Assembly: GCA_017871115.1 (NCBI GenBank)
Contig: JAFCIZ010000002.1
Location: 1,447,501-1,511,500 of the forward strand
Reading direction: 5' to 3'
From: Cunninghamella blakesleeana
Taxonomy: Eukaryota > Mucoromycota > Mucoromycetes > Mucorales > Cunninghamellaceae
DNA: 64,000 nt
Shown: piece by piece, positions 1 through 10,497 of the stretch
Layout: each line of letters begins with the position of its first letter
How positions within the stretch are numbered: the first letter of the stretch is position 1
The notes under the pieces: generated by a model
Seen by the model: only the letters and a program-made list of their open reading frames with translations
Told to the model about the DNA's origin: nothing
The model's database searches: none
Translations under genes and position numbers: made by a program

Positions 1-524
1 GAAATAGGCCTACAAAACCACATGAAGTATATGAAGTGCCAAAAGGTGGTGGAGGTTCAGTATGCCTTTGGGGTTGTATAACAGCGCAAGGTGTCGGTTA
101 CTTGACTAGAATAGATCCGACCATGGATACGCAATTGTTTATAGATATCATGAATGACGAATTTATAAAAACTGTAGAATGGTATAACTTTGACAAATCA
201 CAGGTTAAATTGTTGCAAGATAAAGATCCTAAACATACAGCAAAAGCATCCCAAGAATGGTACAAAAAAAACAATGTGGATTTACTTTATTGGCCTACGT
301 ACTCTCCTGATTTAAATCCCATTGAAAACATGTGGGCTTATCTAAAGCAATTGTTACATGAAAAGTATGCTGAACCTGCTGTATCATTGGATGATTTGTG
401 GGAACGTATCCAAGTCATTTGGGATTCTCCGGCTATGAACAATATGGCTAAAACTGTTGTCCATTCCATGCCTAAGAGGTGCGATTTAGTAATACAAAAT
501 AAAGGTGATCATATACATTATTAA
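1..524 (+). CDS. Tc1/mariner transposase, family A (C-terminal part)
   Basis: The frame is open from the first base, so this is the C-terminal half of a DDE transposase that starts upstream of the window. It carries the second catalytic Asp in LLQDKDPKHTA and the catalytic Glu in SPDLNPIENMW, with 34 residues between them (DD34E). It differs from A2 and A3 at only a few residues, for example Pro for Ser in RIDPTMD and Val for Ile near the C-terminus. The usual Tc1 motif QDNDPKH reads QDKDPKH here, as in all A copies. The protein would cut and paste the element by binding its TIRs. No disabling change is visible in this part. Confidence 0.9.
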   Translation, partial: NRPTKPHEVYEVPKGGGGSVCLWGCITAQGVGYLTRIDPTMDTQLFIDIMNDEFIKTVEWYNFDKSQVKLLQDKDPKHTAKASQEWYKKNNVDLLYWPTYSPDLNPIENMWAYLKQLLHEKYAEPAVSLDDLWERIQVIWDSPAMNNMAKTVVHSMPKRCDLVIQNKGDHIHY

Positions 525-786
525 ACAGTAGATATCAGTTATTGTATGAAGTTGTATTTTTTTACAGACTTATAAAAACTAGAAATAAAAATTTTAAAAT
601 ACATTTTTTACATAATAAACACATTAATAGTATTTGTATTACTGCATGAAAGAAAAGTCAATCATGCGAGGATACATTTAAAGAAAATAAATAATTAAAC
701 TTGTATTTGAATATTTAGTACAAAATCAAGTCCAATCAAAAATAACTAAAAAATCAAAAAACCGTGATCAGTTTTGCCTTTAGGTG
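1..786 (+). mobile_element. Tc1/mariner element, family A, copy A1 (3' half)
   Basis: Right half of a family A transposon; the left half lies before the window. Its end matches the right ends of the complete copies at 2942-4623 and 12021-13702, and it stops at the terminal inverted repeat (gatcagttttgcc, then tttaggtg) followed by the TA at 787-788. It sits inside the B' transposase gene, so it is younger than B'. Confidence 0.9.
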
Positions 787-787
787 T

Positions 788-1496
788 ACATCTCTGACCA
801 GTCCAGACCATAGTACTCCATAGTGTCACGCAGGCTTGTATCCAAGATGTGAATATAATCCTCCGATTTCATGGTCCCATCGTATACTTGACATGCATAT
901 CCAGGTCCATAGTAGGTCATACAACCCCACATCATCAGGCTTCCACCACCATGCTTGACAGTAACATCGATATGATGCGGCTTGAGATCATCATCAGGTC
1001 TTGACCAGTAGTACTTGCACCCATCTGACCCCCAAATGTTGATTTTGGTCTCATCTGAGAAGATGACTCTTCTCCAATCATCGATGGTCCAATGTTGGTG
1101 TCGTTTCGCCCAGTCAAACCTCGCCTTCATGTGCCTGGCGCCCAACAAAGGCTTCTTCTTCTTAATGGCGGAAAAAAAGTTCATTGACCTGAGAACATTA
1201 CCGGCCGTTTTTGCTGTCAAGGTGTATCCAAGCTGCAGGAGCTCCTTATGGACATCATGAGCAGTAAGAAGAGCACCAGAAAGAACCTTCCTACGCACCA
1301 AAGACTTGCTTGCATCAGCCACAATCACCGGTCTACCAGCTCGGTTGCGATCGCGGTTGGGAAACCACTTGTTGGCATACTTGCTGATCACCCCTTTGGA
1401 TACACCTAGCCTCTTGGAGATAGTTACCATGGGTACATCTTTCATAAGAAGGTTTTTTAAATCCATTTGGACGCCAACAGGAAGAGCACGAGTCAT
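788..1496 (-). pseudogene. Tc1/mariner transposase B' (N-terminal 236 residues, broken by A1)
   Basis: The start was chosen at 1496 because it aligns with the B start (MTRALPVGVQMDL versus MPQALPVDVQNDL). In-frame codons further upstream lie in the TIR region. An N-terminal helix-turn-helix is followed by a GRPV-type hinge (GRPVIVAD) and the first catalytic Asp (VIFSDETKINIWG). The frame is intact until A1 inserts after DWSEMY; the second Asp and the Glu lie beyond the left window edge. The coding DNA is close to 50 percent GC by eye, whereas B is AT-rich. The protein is inactive as it stands because it is split. Confidence 0.85.
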
Positions 1497-1906
1497 GATA
1501 AGGGAAGTATAGTAAGCAAAAGGGTTTAGCGAAAAAAGAAGGCGAAATAGGGATTTCCCCGGCAAAATCATGGTGTTTATATACTTTTTATAATTCGTAG
1601 GACCATCTAGAAGGCTCCAATGCATTTATCAGCACGATTAATTAACAGTTCTTGGCGGTACCACATGAATTATTGAAAATGTTTTCCATTGGAAAAAATT
1701 GTTCACGTAACCCCTTCCTCTTTATAACGCTTTCATTGCTTATATTAATAATAAACTCCGCCTATGTTACACATCAAAATAACCCTGTTTAACGTGGCTT
1801 TCAAATACTGTATTTGGCTTTGTGCTACTACTAACCGTTGTTGAGATATAAGCGAAAAAGTGAAAAAGTGAGTAACACGTGAACAATTTTTTCACCCACT
1901 GTATAT

Positions 1907-1946
<40 letters not shown>

Positions 1947-2941
1947 TTTTTTTTTTTTCTTTAAACGATTGTCTTTTTGGAAAAGTCAATCCAAAATACA
2001 TCAGGCATCTGTAATAACTTTAATTTATTTCCGTGTATCCTTCTTAGTTTAGTGTTGGTCACGTTGAATTCTTTTATCAGATATGTTCCTTTGCCTAAAC
2101 ATTGATGAATAATATATTTGCCTTTCCAGTTGTCAGATATTTTTCCACCCCAAGAGTTTGGTTTTCTTCCAACATACAGTGGGGGAAAAAACTGTTCGGA
2201 CGTTTCCAAAATTTGACTTTGTTCTTTAATTACTCTATCAATACTTTATCAACCCTTATGAAACTTAGAATAGTAATAGAATAGCTTATTTATAAATATA
2301 TTACAAAGTTTGAGTTTAAAATATTTAGATCTCCGGTTTTTATTAAGGTTTTAAACAGCGATGTCTATTCGAACAGTTTTTTCCAATTTCTAATTAATTA
2401 ACTAATATCTTGTTGGTCCGCCTTTAGCATCCAGTACAGCTTGAATACGATCAGGCATACTATCTATGTATCTTCTACATTGTTCCTGTGTAAAAGAATT
2501 CCATTCTACATCAATTCTTTCCCATAATTCGTGAACACCTTTAGCCCTGGTACTGTATTCACTAAGCTTTAACTTCAAATGGTGCCACACATGTTCAATT
2601 GGGTTTAAGTCAGGACTTTGAGCCGGCCAATCTTCAAGTATTTTTATCTTTTCTTGTCGCATCCATTCAATAGTAGATGTTGCCTTATGTTTTGGGTCGT
2701 TATCCTGTTGAAAATAATACTCTGACCAGTCAAAACCATAGTATTCCATGCTATCTCTGAATGTAGTGTTCAAAATTTCTTGGTAATCCTTAGCTTTCAT
2801 AGTCCCATCGTAAACTTGACATGCATATCCTGGTCCAGAATGAGTTATACAACCCCACATCATTATATTTCCACCCCCATGCTTGACTGTTAAATCAAGA
2901 TGATGAGGCTTCAATTTGTCACCTGGTCTTGACCAATAATA

Positions 2942-4623
2942 CACCTAAAGGCAAAACTGATCACGGTTTTTTGATTTTTTAGTTATTTTTTATTGGACTT
3001 GATTTTGTACTAAATATTCAAATACAAGTTTAATTATTTATTTTCTTTAAATGTATCCTCACATGATTGACTTTTCTTTCATGCAGTAATACAAATACTA
3101 TTAATGTGTTTATTATGTATAAAATGCATTTTAAAATTTTTATTTCTAGTTTTTATAAATCTGTAAAAAAATACAACTTCATACAATAACTGATATCTAC
3201 TGTTTAATAATGTATATGATCACCTTTATTTTGTATTACTAAATCGCACCTCTTAGGCATGGAATGGATAACAGTTTTAGCCATATTGTTCATAGCCGGA
3301 GAATCCCAAATGACTTGAATACGTTCCCACAAATCATCCAATGATACAGCAGGTTCAGCATACTTTTCATGTAACAATTGCTTTAGATAAGCCCACATGT
3401 TTTCAATGGGATTTAAATCAGGAGAGTACGTAGGCCAATAAAGTAAATCCACATTGTTTTTTTTGTACCATTCTTGGGATGCTTTTGCTGTATGTTTAGG
3501 ATCTTTATCTTGCAACAATTTAACCTGTGATTTGTCAAAGTTATACCATTCTACAGTTTTTATAAATTCGTCATTCATGATATCTATAAACAATTGCGTA
3601 TCCATGGTCGAATCTATTCTAGTCAAGTAACCGACACCTTGTGCTGTTATACAACCCCAAAGGCATACTGAACCTCCACCACCTTTTGGCACTTCATATA
3701 CTTCATGTGGTTTTGTAGGCCTATTTCTTTCTCCCCACACCCACTGATAGCCTTCTCCACCAAACCTGTGCACCCTAGTTTCGTCAGCAAAGATTACTTT
3801 ATCCCAATCACTAGAGTCCCAACCACCATACATTTTTGCAAACTGCAAACGGTTTTTTTTGACATCACGTGATATTGGAAATACTTTTCTTTTTTTATGA
3901 GCAAAAAGGTTTCGAGATTTAAGGAACCTACGAATAGTCCGAAGGCTTGCATCACTAATATTATTATACTTTAAATATCTCTGAGTTTCAACAGCATTGA
4001 TAACCTTCCCCGTTTTAATAGATCTAGCAATTAAATTAGAGGTATGTTTGGATATTTTTTTTGGTCGACCACCGTGACATGTTTTTATTGGCCCAATTGA
4101 CTGTCTAATTTTTGATATTTCCCCAACAGATATATTATATTTTTCTGCTATTGCCCTATGAGTATCACCATGTTTTATTGCATCAGTTATATATTGTTTC
4201 TTTTGTCTTGTAATATAAGTCATATTAATAAAATATCAAGTATTTGATCACAGTAAAACTTATGCAATTTAAAAATAAATGTAAAGAGAAAAAGAAGAAG
4301 GTTAAAATAAATATACAAAATACAGAATATAAATATTTGAAGAAATAAAATATTGACCGATTTGAAACAGGCCATGGAGGTTTAAATAATAACACAAACT
4401 TTTTTTTAAAAATCACCGATCCGGAAATTTTGGATTTTTTTTTTTAAATTAATTTAATTTCCATTTATTGACCGTGGACTTTAAACCATATTGTTTCAAA
4501 ATATAGAGTATTAGTTAAGGAAAATTTATCACCCATCAACATATTTCTTTTAGTTGTATTAAATAAAATATAATGCCAAACAATCAAAAAAGCGAGCACC
4601 GTGATCAGTTTTGCCTCTAGGTG
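2942..4623 (-). mobile_element. Tc1/mariner element, family A, complete copy A2
   Basis: 1,682 bp, flanked by TA at 2940-2941 and 4624-4625, with TIRs beginning cacctaaaggcaaaactg and ending cagttttgcctctaggtg. It has the same length as A3 and a nearly identical sequence. It inserted in the B transposase gene. Confidence 0.95.
3204..4223 (-). CDS. Tc1/mariner transposase, family A (copy A2)
   Basis: 339 aa, the full family length. N-terminal HTH (residues about 1-60, HRAIAEKYNISVGEISKIR), GGRPKK hinge, second DNA-binding part to about residue 120, then the DDE core: Asp in VIFADETRVHRFG, Asp in LLQDKDPKHTA, Glu in SPDLNPIENMW with DD34E spacing. The start is the first Met of the frame and directly follows the TIR-side leader. 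A3 encodes the same protein except Ala to Thr near residue 14. The frame is intact, so this copy may be active. Confidence 0.95.
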   Translation of the reverse strand: MTYITRQKKQYITDAIKHGDTHRAIAEKYNISVGEISKIRQSIGPIKTCHGGRPKKISKHTSNLIARSIKTGKVINAVETQRYLKYNNISDASLRTIRRFLKSRNLFAHKKRKVFPISRDVKKNRLQFAKMYGGWDSSDWDKVIFADETRVHRFGGEGYQWVWGERNRPTKPHEVYEVPKGGGGSVCLWGCITAQGVGYLTRIDSTMDTQLFIDIMNDEFIKTVEWYNFDKSQVKLLQDKDPKHTAKASQEWYKKNNVDLLYWPTYSPDLNPIENMWAYLKQLLHEKYAEPAVSLDDLWERIQVIWDSPAMNNMAKTVIHSMPKRCDLVIQNKGDHIHY

Positions 4624-6036
4624 TATTTGCAGCCATCAGACCCCCAGACGTTTATTTTGGTTTCGTCAGAGAATACTACACGTCTCCAGTCATCAATAGT
4701 CCAATTTCTGTATCTTTTTGCAAAGTTTAAACGGTCCTGTTGATGCTTTTTTGACAAAAGTGGCTTCTTTTTTTTGATGGCAGAAAAAAAATTCATAGAT
4801 TTTAAAACATTAGCCGATGTTTTGACTGTCAATTCATATCCTAGGTTCGATAACTTCCTTTGGACATCCGTGGCAGTTAGTAGTTGACCTGATAGAACCA
4901 TTTTTTTGATGAGAGATTTAGTTTTGTCGGCTACAACAATAGGTCTTCCACCAAGATTACGGTTTCTATTAGGGAACCACTTATTAGAATAGGAGCTAAT
5001 GGTACTTTTTGATAAGTTAAGTCTACTGGAAATGATACTGTATGGTATTTCATTGATCAACATTGCTTTTAAATCATTTTGGACATCTACAGGTAAAGCT
5101 TGAGGCATCTTGTTTAATGGATAAAGTGAATAGGTAGTTTAATTGAAGTGATAAAGAAAAGTGAAAGAAAATAAAAAAAAATAAACTGAAAAATAATGGT
5201 TTAAATAGTTTTTCGGAATGCATTTACATTAGTAATTATTATTCTATACTTTCCGAACCAATAATAGTAGGTAAAATGGGAAAATAGAACGAAAATGCTT
5301 AATATTCACATTATGGAAAAAACTGTTCGAATAGACATCGCTGTTTAAAACCTTAATAAAAACCGGAGATCTAAACATTTTAAACTCAAACTTTGTAATA
5401 TATTTATAAATAAGCTATTCTATTACTATTCTAAGTTTCATAAGGATTGATAAAGTATTGATAGAGTAATTAAAGAACAAAGTCAAATTTTGGAAACGTC
5501 CGAACAGTTTTTTCCCCCACTGTACATCATAACAATATCACCGGTTCTAAAAGGCGGCTTCCATTCTTTCTTTTGATTATTTATCTTCTTATCAATAGCC
5601 TTCTTTTGATTCTTTTGGGATTTTTGTATAAATTCTGCAGCGTCTTCTCTTATTCGTTTCAGTGTTAATAATTCTTTTGTGGCGCGTTCCCTTAGCTGAT
5701 TTTGAAAACTTGCAGAGTTTATTTCCAAAGGTATATTTATGATTGTATCATAAGGTGTCTTTGCTTCATAACCGTAAGTCAAATAAAATGGAGAGTAATT
5801 TGTTGATTTTTGTTTAATAGTCCTATAAGCAAATAAAACAGAAGGTAGATATTGATCCCATACTTGTTTTTCCTTATTATTTAGCTTCTTTAGAATAGCA
5901 CCTAACGTGGAATTAAACTTTTCTATCAGCCCATTCGCTTGTGAATTTCCAACGCTTATGGTCTTGTGATGAATTTTATAATAGAAACAGACTTTCTTGA
6001 TTAGATCACCTATAAATGGTTTTCCATTATCAGTTA

Positions 6037-7716
6037 CAGTGGCTTCCAGAAGTGTTCGAATGTTTTCGTTTTTTTTATAAAATCAATTGTATCAATAAAA
6101 CTTATTATTTAACCATGCATGATTTATACATCAATCGAAAGCCCTATTGATTGGCTTTCATATGAATATATTTATATGAATTTCCATATTTGGGTTGCGG
6201 AGTAAATGGTGTTTGAAAATTATTGGCACATTCGAACAGTTGTGTTGCGATACCAAAAAAATTAAAAATATAATTAAAACACAATATAAATGGTATAAAA
6301 AGTCTTTATTTAATAATCAATCCAATAGCCCTTTGCTTTTATTACATCATTACAACGTTTAGGCATTGTTTCTATCACTTTTTTACAATCTTCAGCCGTG
6401 ATTGTATTCCATACTTCCTGAGTACGGTCCCACAAGTCTAACATCCCTTTTGGTGGTGTAGTATAGTTGCTAAAGAGCCTGTTTTTCACTAAAGCCCATA
6501 TATTCTCAATGGGATTCAAGTCAGGCGACTGTGCTGGCCATTCCATTACCGAAAAAAGCTGGTTTTCCAAGTATTCTTTGACTGTTTTGGCTGTGTGTTT
6601 TGGATCGTTATCTTGTTGAAAGACCATTTTGCTTTGATCCATGCCATACCAGTCAAATGTATGCACTAATTCATGCTCCAAAATAGCTTGGTAGAGTTCC
6701 TTATCTAAAACTGTATCAATTTTAGTCATGTAACCCGGGCCATCGTACGAAATGCATCCCCAAACCATTATATTTCCACCACCATGTTTGACTGTTTGCT
6801 TGACATGTTTAGGTTGAAGCTTTTCCTCGGCCCTTTTCCAAGCATAGCGGCGTCCATCCGATCCAAAACGATTAATTTTGGTTTCCTCTGACCAAATGAC
6901 ACGACTCCAGTCATCCAAAGTCCAATCTTTGTGTGCTTTTGCCCAAGCTAAACGAGCTTTAACATTTTTGGCACTGAGGAGAGGTTTCTTTGGCTTGACA
7001 AAGGACCCTAATCCTTTTTCTTTAAGTGCTCTACGGACGGTTTGAGCACTTATATCGATTTCCAAATGTTCCTTTAATGCCTTCTGCACCTCAGTAGCAT
7101 TACTTTTACCTCCTTTGGTCACTTGATGTACACAAAAGGACTTGTCTCTACCAGTGAGCTTGGATACAGCACCACCAACAGCCATAGGAATCTCCCGTTC
7201 AAGACCTGCAGAGTACTTGTGGACAGTTGTACAACTTACACCAACATCCTTTGCTACTTGACGCATAGATTTACCTTGTTTGAGAAGGTTAATGACTTGG
7301 TTCTTAATGGAATTTTGAATAGGACGCATGTTGATAACAGATCACTAAAAAATGGATAATATTGATATAAAAAATATATAAAAAATAGAATATTAGCTAT
7401 AGATTTAAACTAAGAAAGTGCGAAACAGGTTTATTCTAACATTTTATAGGTTATTTTATACTCTATTATTGTTTTATTACAAGTTGTGGTATTTTTTTGG
7501 CATCGCAACACAACTGTTCGAATGTGCCAATAATTTTCAAACACCATTTACTCCGCAACCCAAATATGGAAATGCATATAAATATATTCATATGAAAGCC
7601 AATCAATAGGGCTTTCGATTGATGTATAAATCATGCATGGTTAAATAATAAGTTTTATTGATACAATTGATTTTATAAAAAAAACGAAAACATTCGAACA
7701 CTTCTGGAAGCCACTG
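6037..7716 (-). mobile_element. Tc1/mariner element, family C, complete copy C1
   Basis: 1,680 bp, flanked by TA at 6035-6036 and 7717-7718, with TIRs of about 220 bp (outer tip cagtggcttccagaagtg). Each TIR holds an outer site with gtgttcgaatg and an inner site cattcgaacag in the opposite orientation. Unlike the other inserts, its two flanks are not contiguous in the host: RT start on one side, mid-integrase on the other. Confidence 0.95.
6310..7329 (-). CDS. Tc1/mariner transposase, family C (copy C1), first catalytic Asp replaced by Glu
   Basis: 339 aa, full length. HTH at residues about 20-45 (recognition segment VSCTTVHKYS at 31-40), second DNA-binding segment to about residue 110, then the DDE core. 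The first catalytic position reads WSEETKINRFG, with Glu at residue 148 where the sister copy C' (25328-25844) and families A, B and D have Asp. The second Asp (FQQDNDPKHTA) and the Glu (SPDLNPIENIW) are normal. The protein is identical to that of C3. Whether Glu at position 148 supports catalysis cannot be judged from sequence; it most likely lowers activity. Confidence 0.95.
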   Translation of the reverse strand: MRPIQNSIKNQVINLLKQGKSMRQVAKDVGVSCTTVHKYSAGLEREIPMAVGGAVSKLTGRDKSFCVHQVTKGGKSNATEVQKALKEHLEIDISAQTVRRALKEKGLGSFVKPKKPLLSAKNVKARLAWAKAHKDWTLDDWSRVIWSEETKINRFGSDGRRYAWKRAEEKLQPKHVKQTVKHGGGNIMVWGCISYDGPGYMTKIDTVLDKELYQAILEHELVHTFDWYGMDQSKMVFQQDNDPKHTAKTVKEYLENQLFSVMEWPAQSPDLNPIENIWALVKNRLFSNYTTPPKGMLDLWDRTQEVWNTITAEDCKKVIETMPKRCNDVIKAKGYWIDY

Positions 7717-7718
7717 TA

Positions 7719-9018
7719 TATGGTCTATGTCTGATAGGTAATGTGTTTTCTTTTAATATTATTTCATGTTCGATTAATGTAGTTTTTCCCATTTTATCAT
7801 TATTCCAATCAAAGATATCTTGGTAATGATGTATTAATTTATAAAATTTCTTTTTGTATTCTTCAGGTATATCACCCATTTGGATTTTTCCTTTTATATT
7901 AGGATCAAGAATAATTTCTTCAGTATCATCTTCCAGCAGAGAAGGTGGTAATTCTCTATAGTGGTCTTCAAAATCATAACCAGTATATTCGACATATGGA
8001 TCCTTTTGTATTGGAAATTGTTTCCTATTTATGAATTCACCTAGTACGTTGTTTGGCGGTATTTCCATCATGTCTTCAGTTTTATTGATAATTTCCAAGA
8101 TTACATCAAAGTCTTCATGTTTATCCAAAAATTCATCAAGATGTTTAAAATGTGGAACAATTATATTTTCATCAATAGCATAGTTGATTTGACAAATATG
8201 GTAAGGTGGTATTGATAAACCAGTACTTCCACTTAATATCATCATAGTACCTTCATCTTTATTTGGACGTGTTAGGATTACTGGACTTTTTGCATGATCA
8301 TCCATTAAATAAAAGTCTTCATCATCTTGTACAGCATCTTCTTCATTGCTATCAGTAGAATCTCCATCATCAGTAGAATCTTCATCATTAGAATCAGTAT
8401 CATCTTCTGAATCACTAGCACTTGATATATTTTCAGCTACATCTTCACCTTGCGGCTGTTCCAATTCATATCTTGCATTTGTAACACGTTGGTATGTATA
8501 TGGACGTTCATTTGATTTTATATATGTAATTGGAATTTCTTGTGTACGACGTTTATAAGTCACCTTTAAAGTACCCGTTTTAAAGTTAATCACCGCTTGT
8601 GCATGATCCAACCAGCTAGTACCTAACACTATATGTGGTGGACACTTTGGTAATACTTCAACATCAATTGGTATAGTCAATCCTTTACCAACAGTAATAG
8701 GAACATCATGAATTACACCTAACGCAGGTTGTTTAGTACCATTTCCCATCACAAAAATACTTGTGGATGGTGCATCAATTTCTAGATCTAATGATTTCAT
8801 CATTGCCCTGGACATACAAGCTCTTGCAGCTCCACAATCAATTAATCCAGTAACCTTTACATCATTCACCATTATATCGGCATATGCAGCGGTAGTTACA
8901 ACATCACTATTATCAATAGAATTTAATTGTACATCTTTTTCTTTACCTTTATCAATTGGTCTTTTTATTCTTGATTGTCTACAAGCTGTAATCAATTCTC
9001 TTCTTAATGGAGCAGATA
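7719..9018 (-). pseudogene. X protease and start of reverse transcriptase (broken at both sides)
   Basis: Continues in frame from 26234 once C' is removed. It holds a retropepsin-type aspartic protease with active-site motif LIDCGAARAC (Cys where most have Ser or Thr), the flap-side block LEIDAPSTSIFVMGNG and a strand IVLGTSWLDHAQAVI. An acidic linker (runs of Asp, Glu, Ser) follows, then the RT N-terminus ending at HRPY, where C1 begins. The palm domain, YxDD motif and RNase H are missing. Confidence 0.85.
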
Positions 9019-9293
9019 TACAGTGGCTTCCAGAAGTGATCGAATGTTTTCGTTTTTTTTATAAAATCAATTGTATCAATAAAATTTACTATTTAACCAT
9101 GCATAATTTTTATATCAATCGAAAGCTCTATTGATTGGCTTTCATATGAATATATTTATATGCATTTCCATATTTGGGTTGCGGAGTAAATGGTGTTTGA
9201 AAATTATTGGCACATTCGATCACTTGTGTTGCGATACCAAAAAAATTAAAAATATAATTAAAACACAATATAAATGGTACAAAAAGTCTTTAT

Positions 9294-9804
9294 TTAATAA
9301 TCAATCCAATAGCCCTTTGCTTTTATTACATCATTACAACGTTTAGGCATTGTTTCTATCACTTTTTTACAATCTTCAGCCGTGATTGTATTCCATACTT
9401 CCTGAGTACGGTCCCACAAGTCTAACATCCCTTTTGGTGGTGTAGTATAGTTGCTAAAGAGCCTGTTTTTCACTAAAGCCCATATATTCTCAATGGGATT
9501 CAAGTCAGGCGACTGTGCTGGCCATTCCATTACCGAAAAAAGCTGGTTTTCCAAGTATTCTTTGACTGTTTTGGCTGTGTGTTTTGGATCGTTATCTTGT
9601 TGAAAGACCATTTTGCTTTGATCCATGCCATACCAGTCAAATGTATGCACTAATTCATGCTCCAAAATAGCTTGGTAGAGTTCCTTATCTAAAACTGTAT
9701 CAATTTTAGTCATGTAACCCGGGCCATCGTACGAAATGCATCCCCAAACCATTATATTTCCACCACCATGTTTGACTGTTTGCTTGACATGTTTAGGTTG
9801 AAGC
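9294..9804 (-). pseudogene. C' transposase, C-terminal part
   Basis: Encodes the second half of the family C DDE domain, from the VKHGGGNIMVWGC block through FQQDNDPKHTA and SPDLNPIENIW to the normal stop. It matches C1 almost exactly. It is cut off from its N-terminal half by the Merlin insertion at 9805; the 8-bp target duplication gttgaagc occurs at 9797-9804 and again at 25328-25335. Confidence 0.9.
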
Positions 9805-9833
9805 GGTTGATGTGGAGTTTAGGGACCCACAGT
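9805..9833 (+). repeat. Merlin left terminal inverted repeat
   Basis: Begins GGTTGATGTGGAG and ends in GACCCACAGT; the reverse complement of the right end matches at 25 of 29 positions. The first two bases GG are typical of Merlin. Confidence 0.9.
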
Positions 9834-10472
9834 GTTATCTTAGAATTCTAATATCTTTTTCAATATTTATTTTATATTGTATATTCTATAATATTTTATT
9901 ATCTACGTTTTTTTGTCTATCTAATGTTGTTAAAATCGTTTGATTTTTTTTTTTTTTTTTTTTTTTTATTATTATTATTATTGCTGTCATTTCTTTAATT
10001 TTAGTAAATTCCTAAATATGGTAATATGTTTACTATATATTTAAAATGAGTATATCTCTTCTGATATTGCATATTTTCTTTCTTTTTTTTTCATATATGT
10101 ATATTATAAGGTCATTAAATTAAGTATGTATTTTAATATTAAAATAATCTTTAATAAATTAATATATTTTTTAAAAAAAAAAGTAAAGTGATTAACTTCA
10201 TTTGGTATAATATTAGTCTATATTATTTTCAATATTTTTTATTTTTTTTATTTTATTAATAATTTAACAATCTATAAAATGTATACTTATATTAATATAA
10301 AATACATATTATATATTCGAAAATTTTATTATGAAATGTGATATTAAGCAAAATATAAGCAAAAATAATTTAAACTATGAATAGAGATATTTTTAATTTT
10401 TAGTTTTAAAAACGTATCTTTTTAGTGTAAGTTGCGAGTTGTTGTTTTTTTTTGTTCGGCCAAGGTTCAATA
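9834..10472. other. Merlin left arm, non-coding
   Basis: Very AT-rich DNA with a T-tract and an ATT microsatellite near 9945-9985. No reading frame of interest, RNA gene or further element end was seen in it. Confidence 0.6.
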
Positions 10473-10497
10473 CTGGTGTTATGTGGGTTTTTGGTTA

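Larger units (their letters stand above)
1..1901 (-). mobile_element. Tc1/mariner element B' (one end, split by A1)
   Basis: The right end is at 1901, followed by TA at 1902-1903; the outer site reads gtgaacaattttttcaccc. An inner site in the opposite orientation (ggaaaaaattgttcacg) lies near 1690. The element continues to the left of the window beyond the inserted A1. It sits in the 3' part of retrotransposon X. It is related to B but clearly diverged, and visibly richer in GC than everything around it. Confidence 0.85.
2402..5108 (-). pseudogene. Tc1/mariner transposase B, two parts separated by A2
   Basis: The N-terminal part 4624-5108 (MPQALPVDVQNDL through VVFSDETKINVWGSDGCK) and the C-terminal part 2402-2941 (YWSRPGD through DAKGGPTRY) are in frame once A2 and one TA are removed, giving about 340 codons, the family length. 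Visible are the N-terminal HTH, the hinge GGRPIVV, first Asp in SDETK, second Asp in FQQDNDPKHKA, and Glu in SPDLNPIEHVW. No other break was seen, so the gene was intact until the A2 insertion. It could not make a full protein now. Confidence 0.9.
2177..5522 (-). mobile_element. Tc1/mariner element B, complete but split by A2
   Basis: Bounded by TA at 2175-2176 and 5523-5524. The TIRs are long: 2177-2384 and 5315-5522, 208 bp each and nearly perfect. Each TIR has an outer site with ggaaaaaactgttcg and an inner site with the same 15-mer in the opposite orientation. Without A2 the element is about 1.66 kb. It sits in the X integrase C-terminal coding region. Confidence 0.95.
1961..6034 (-). pseudogene. 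X integrase fragment (catalytic core to C-terminal domain), split by B
   Basis: 5525-6034 encodes the integrase core from just before DNGKPF through the ANGLIE region (third acidic residue) to the C-terminal GDIVMMYS strand. After subtraction of B (2177-5522) the frame continues at 2174 with a GPY/F-like module (WKGKYIIHQCLGKGTYL, then RRIHGNKLKLLQ) and stops at 1961. The N-terminal zinc finger and the first catalytic Asp are absent because the sequence abuts C1. No chromodomain is visible in the roughly 30 residues after the GPY/F-like part. The homologous region of Y is at 11889-14892. Confidence 0.8.

Noticed and set aside
1906..1942. Poly-A tail of a retroposon
   Set aside because: The T-tract follows the integrase stop inside X, and Y has similar T-tracts at the equivalent place, so it is part of the retrotransposon.
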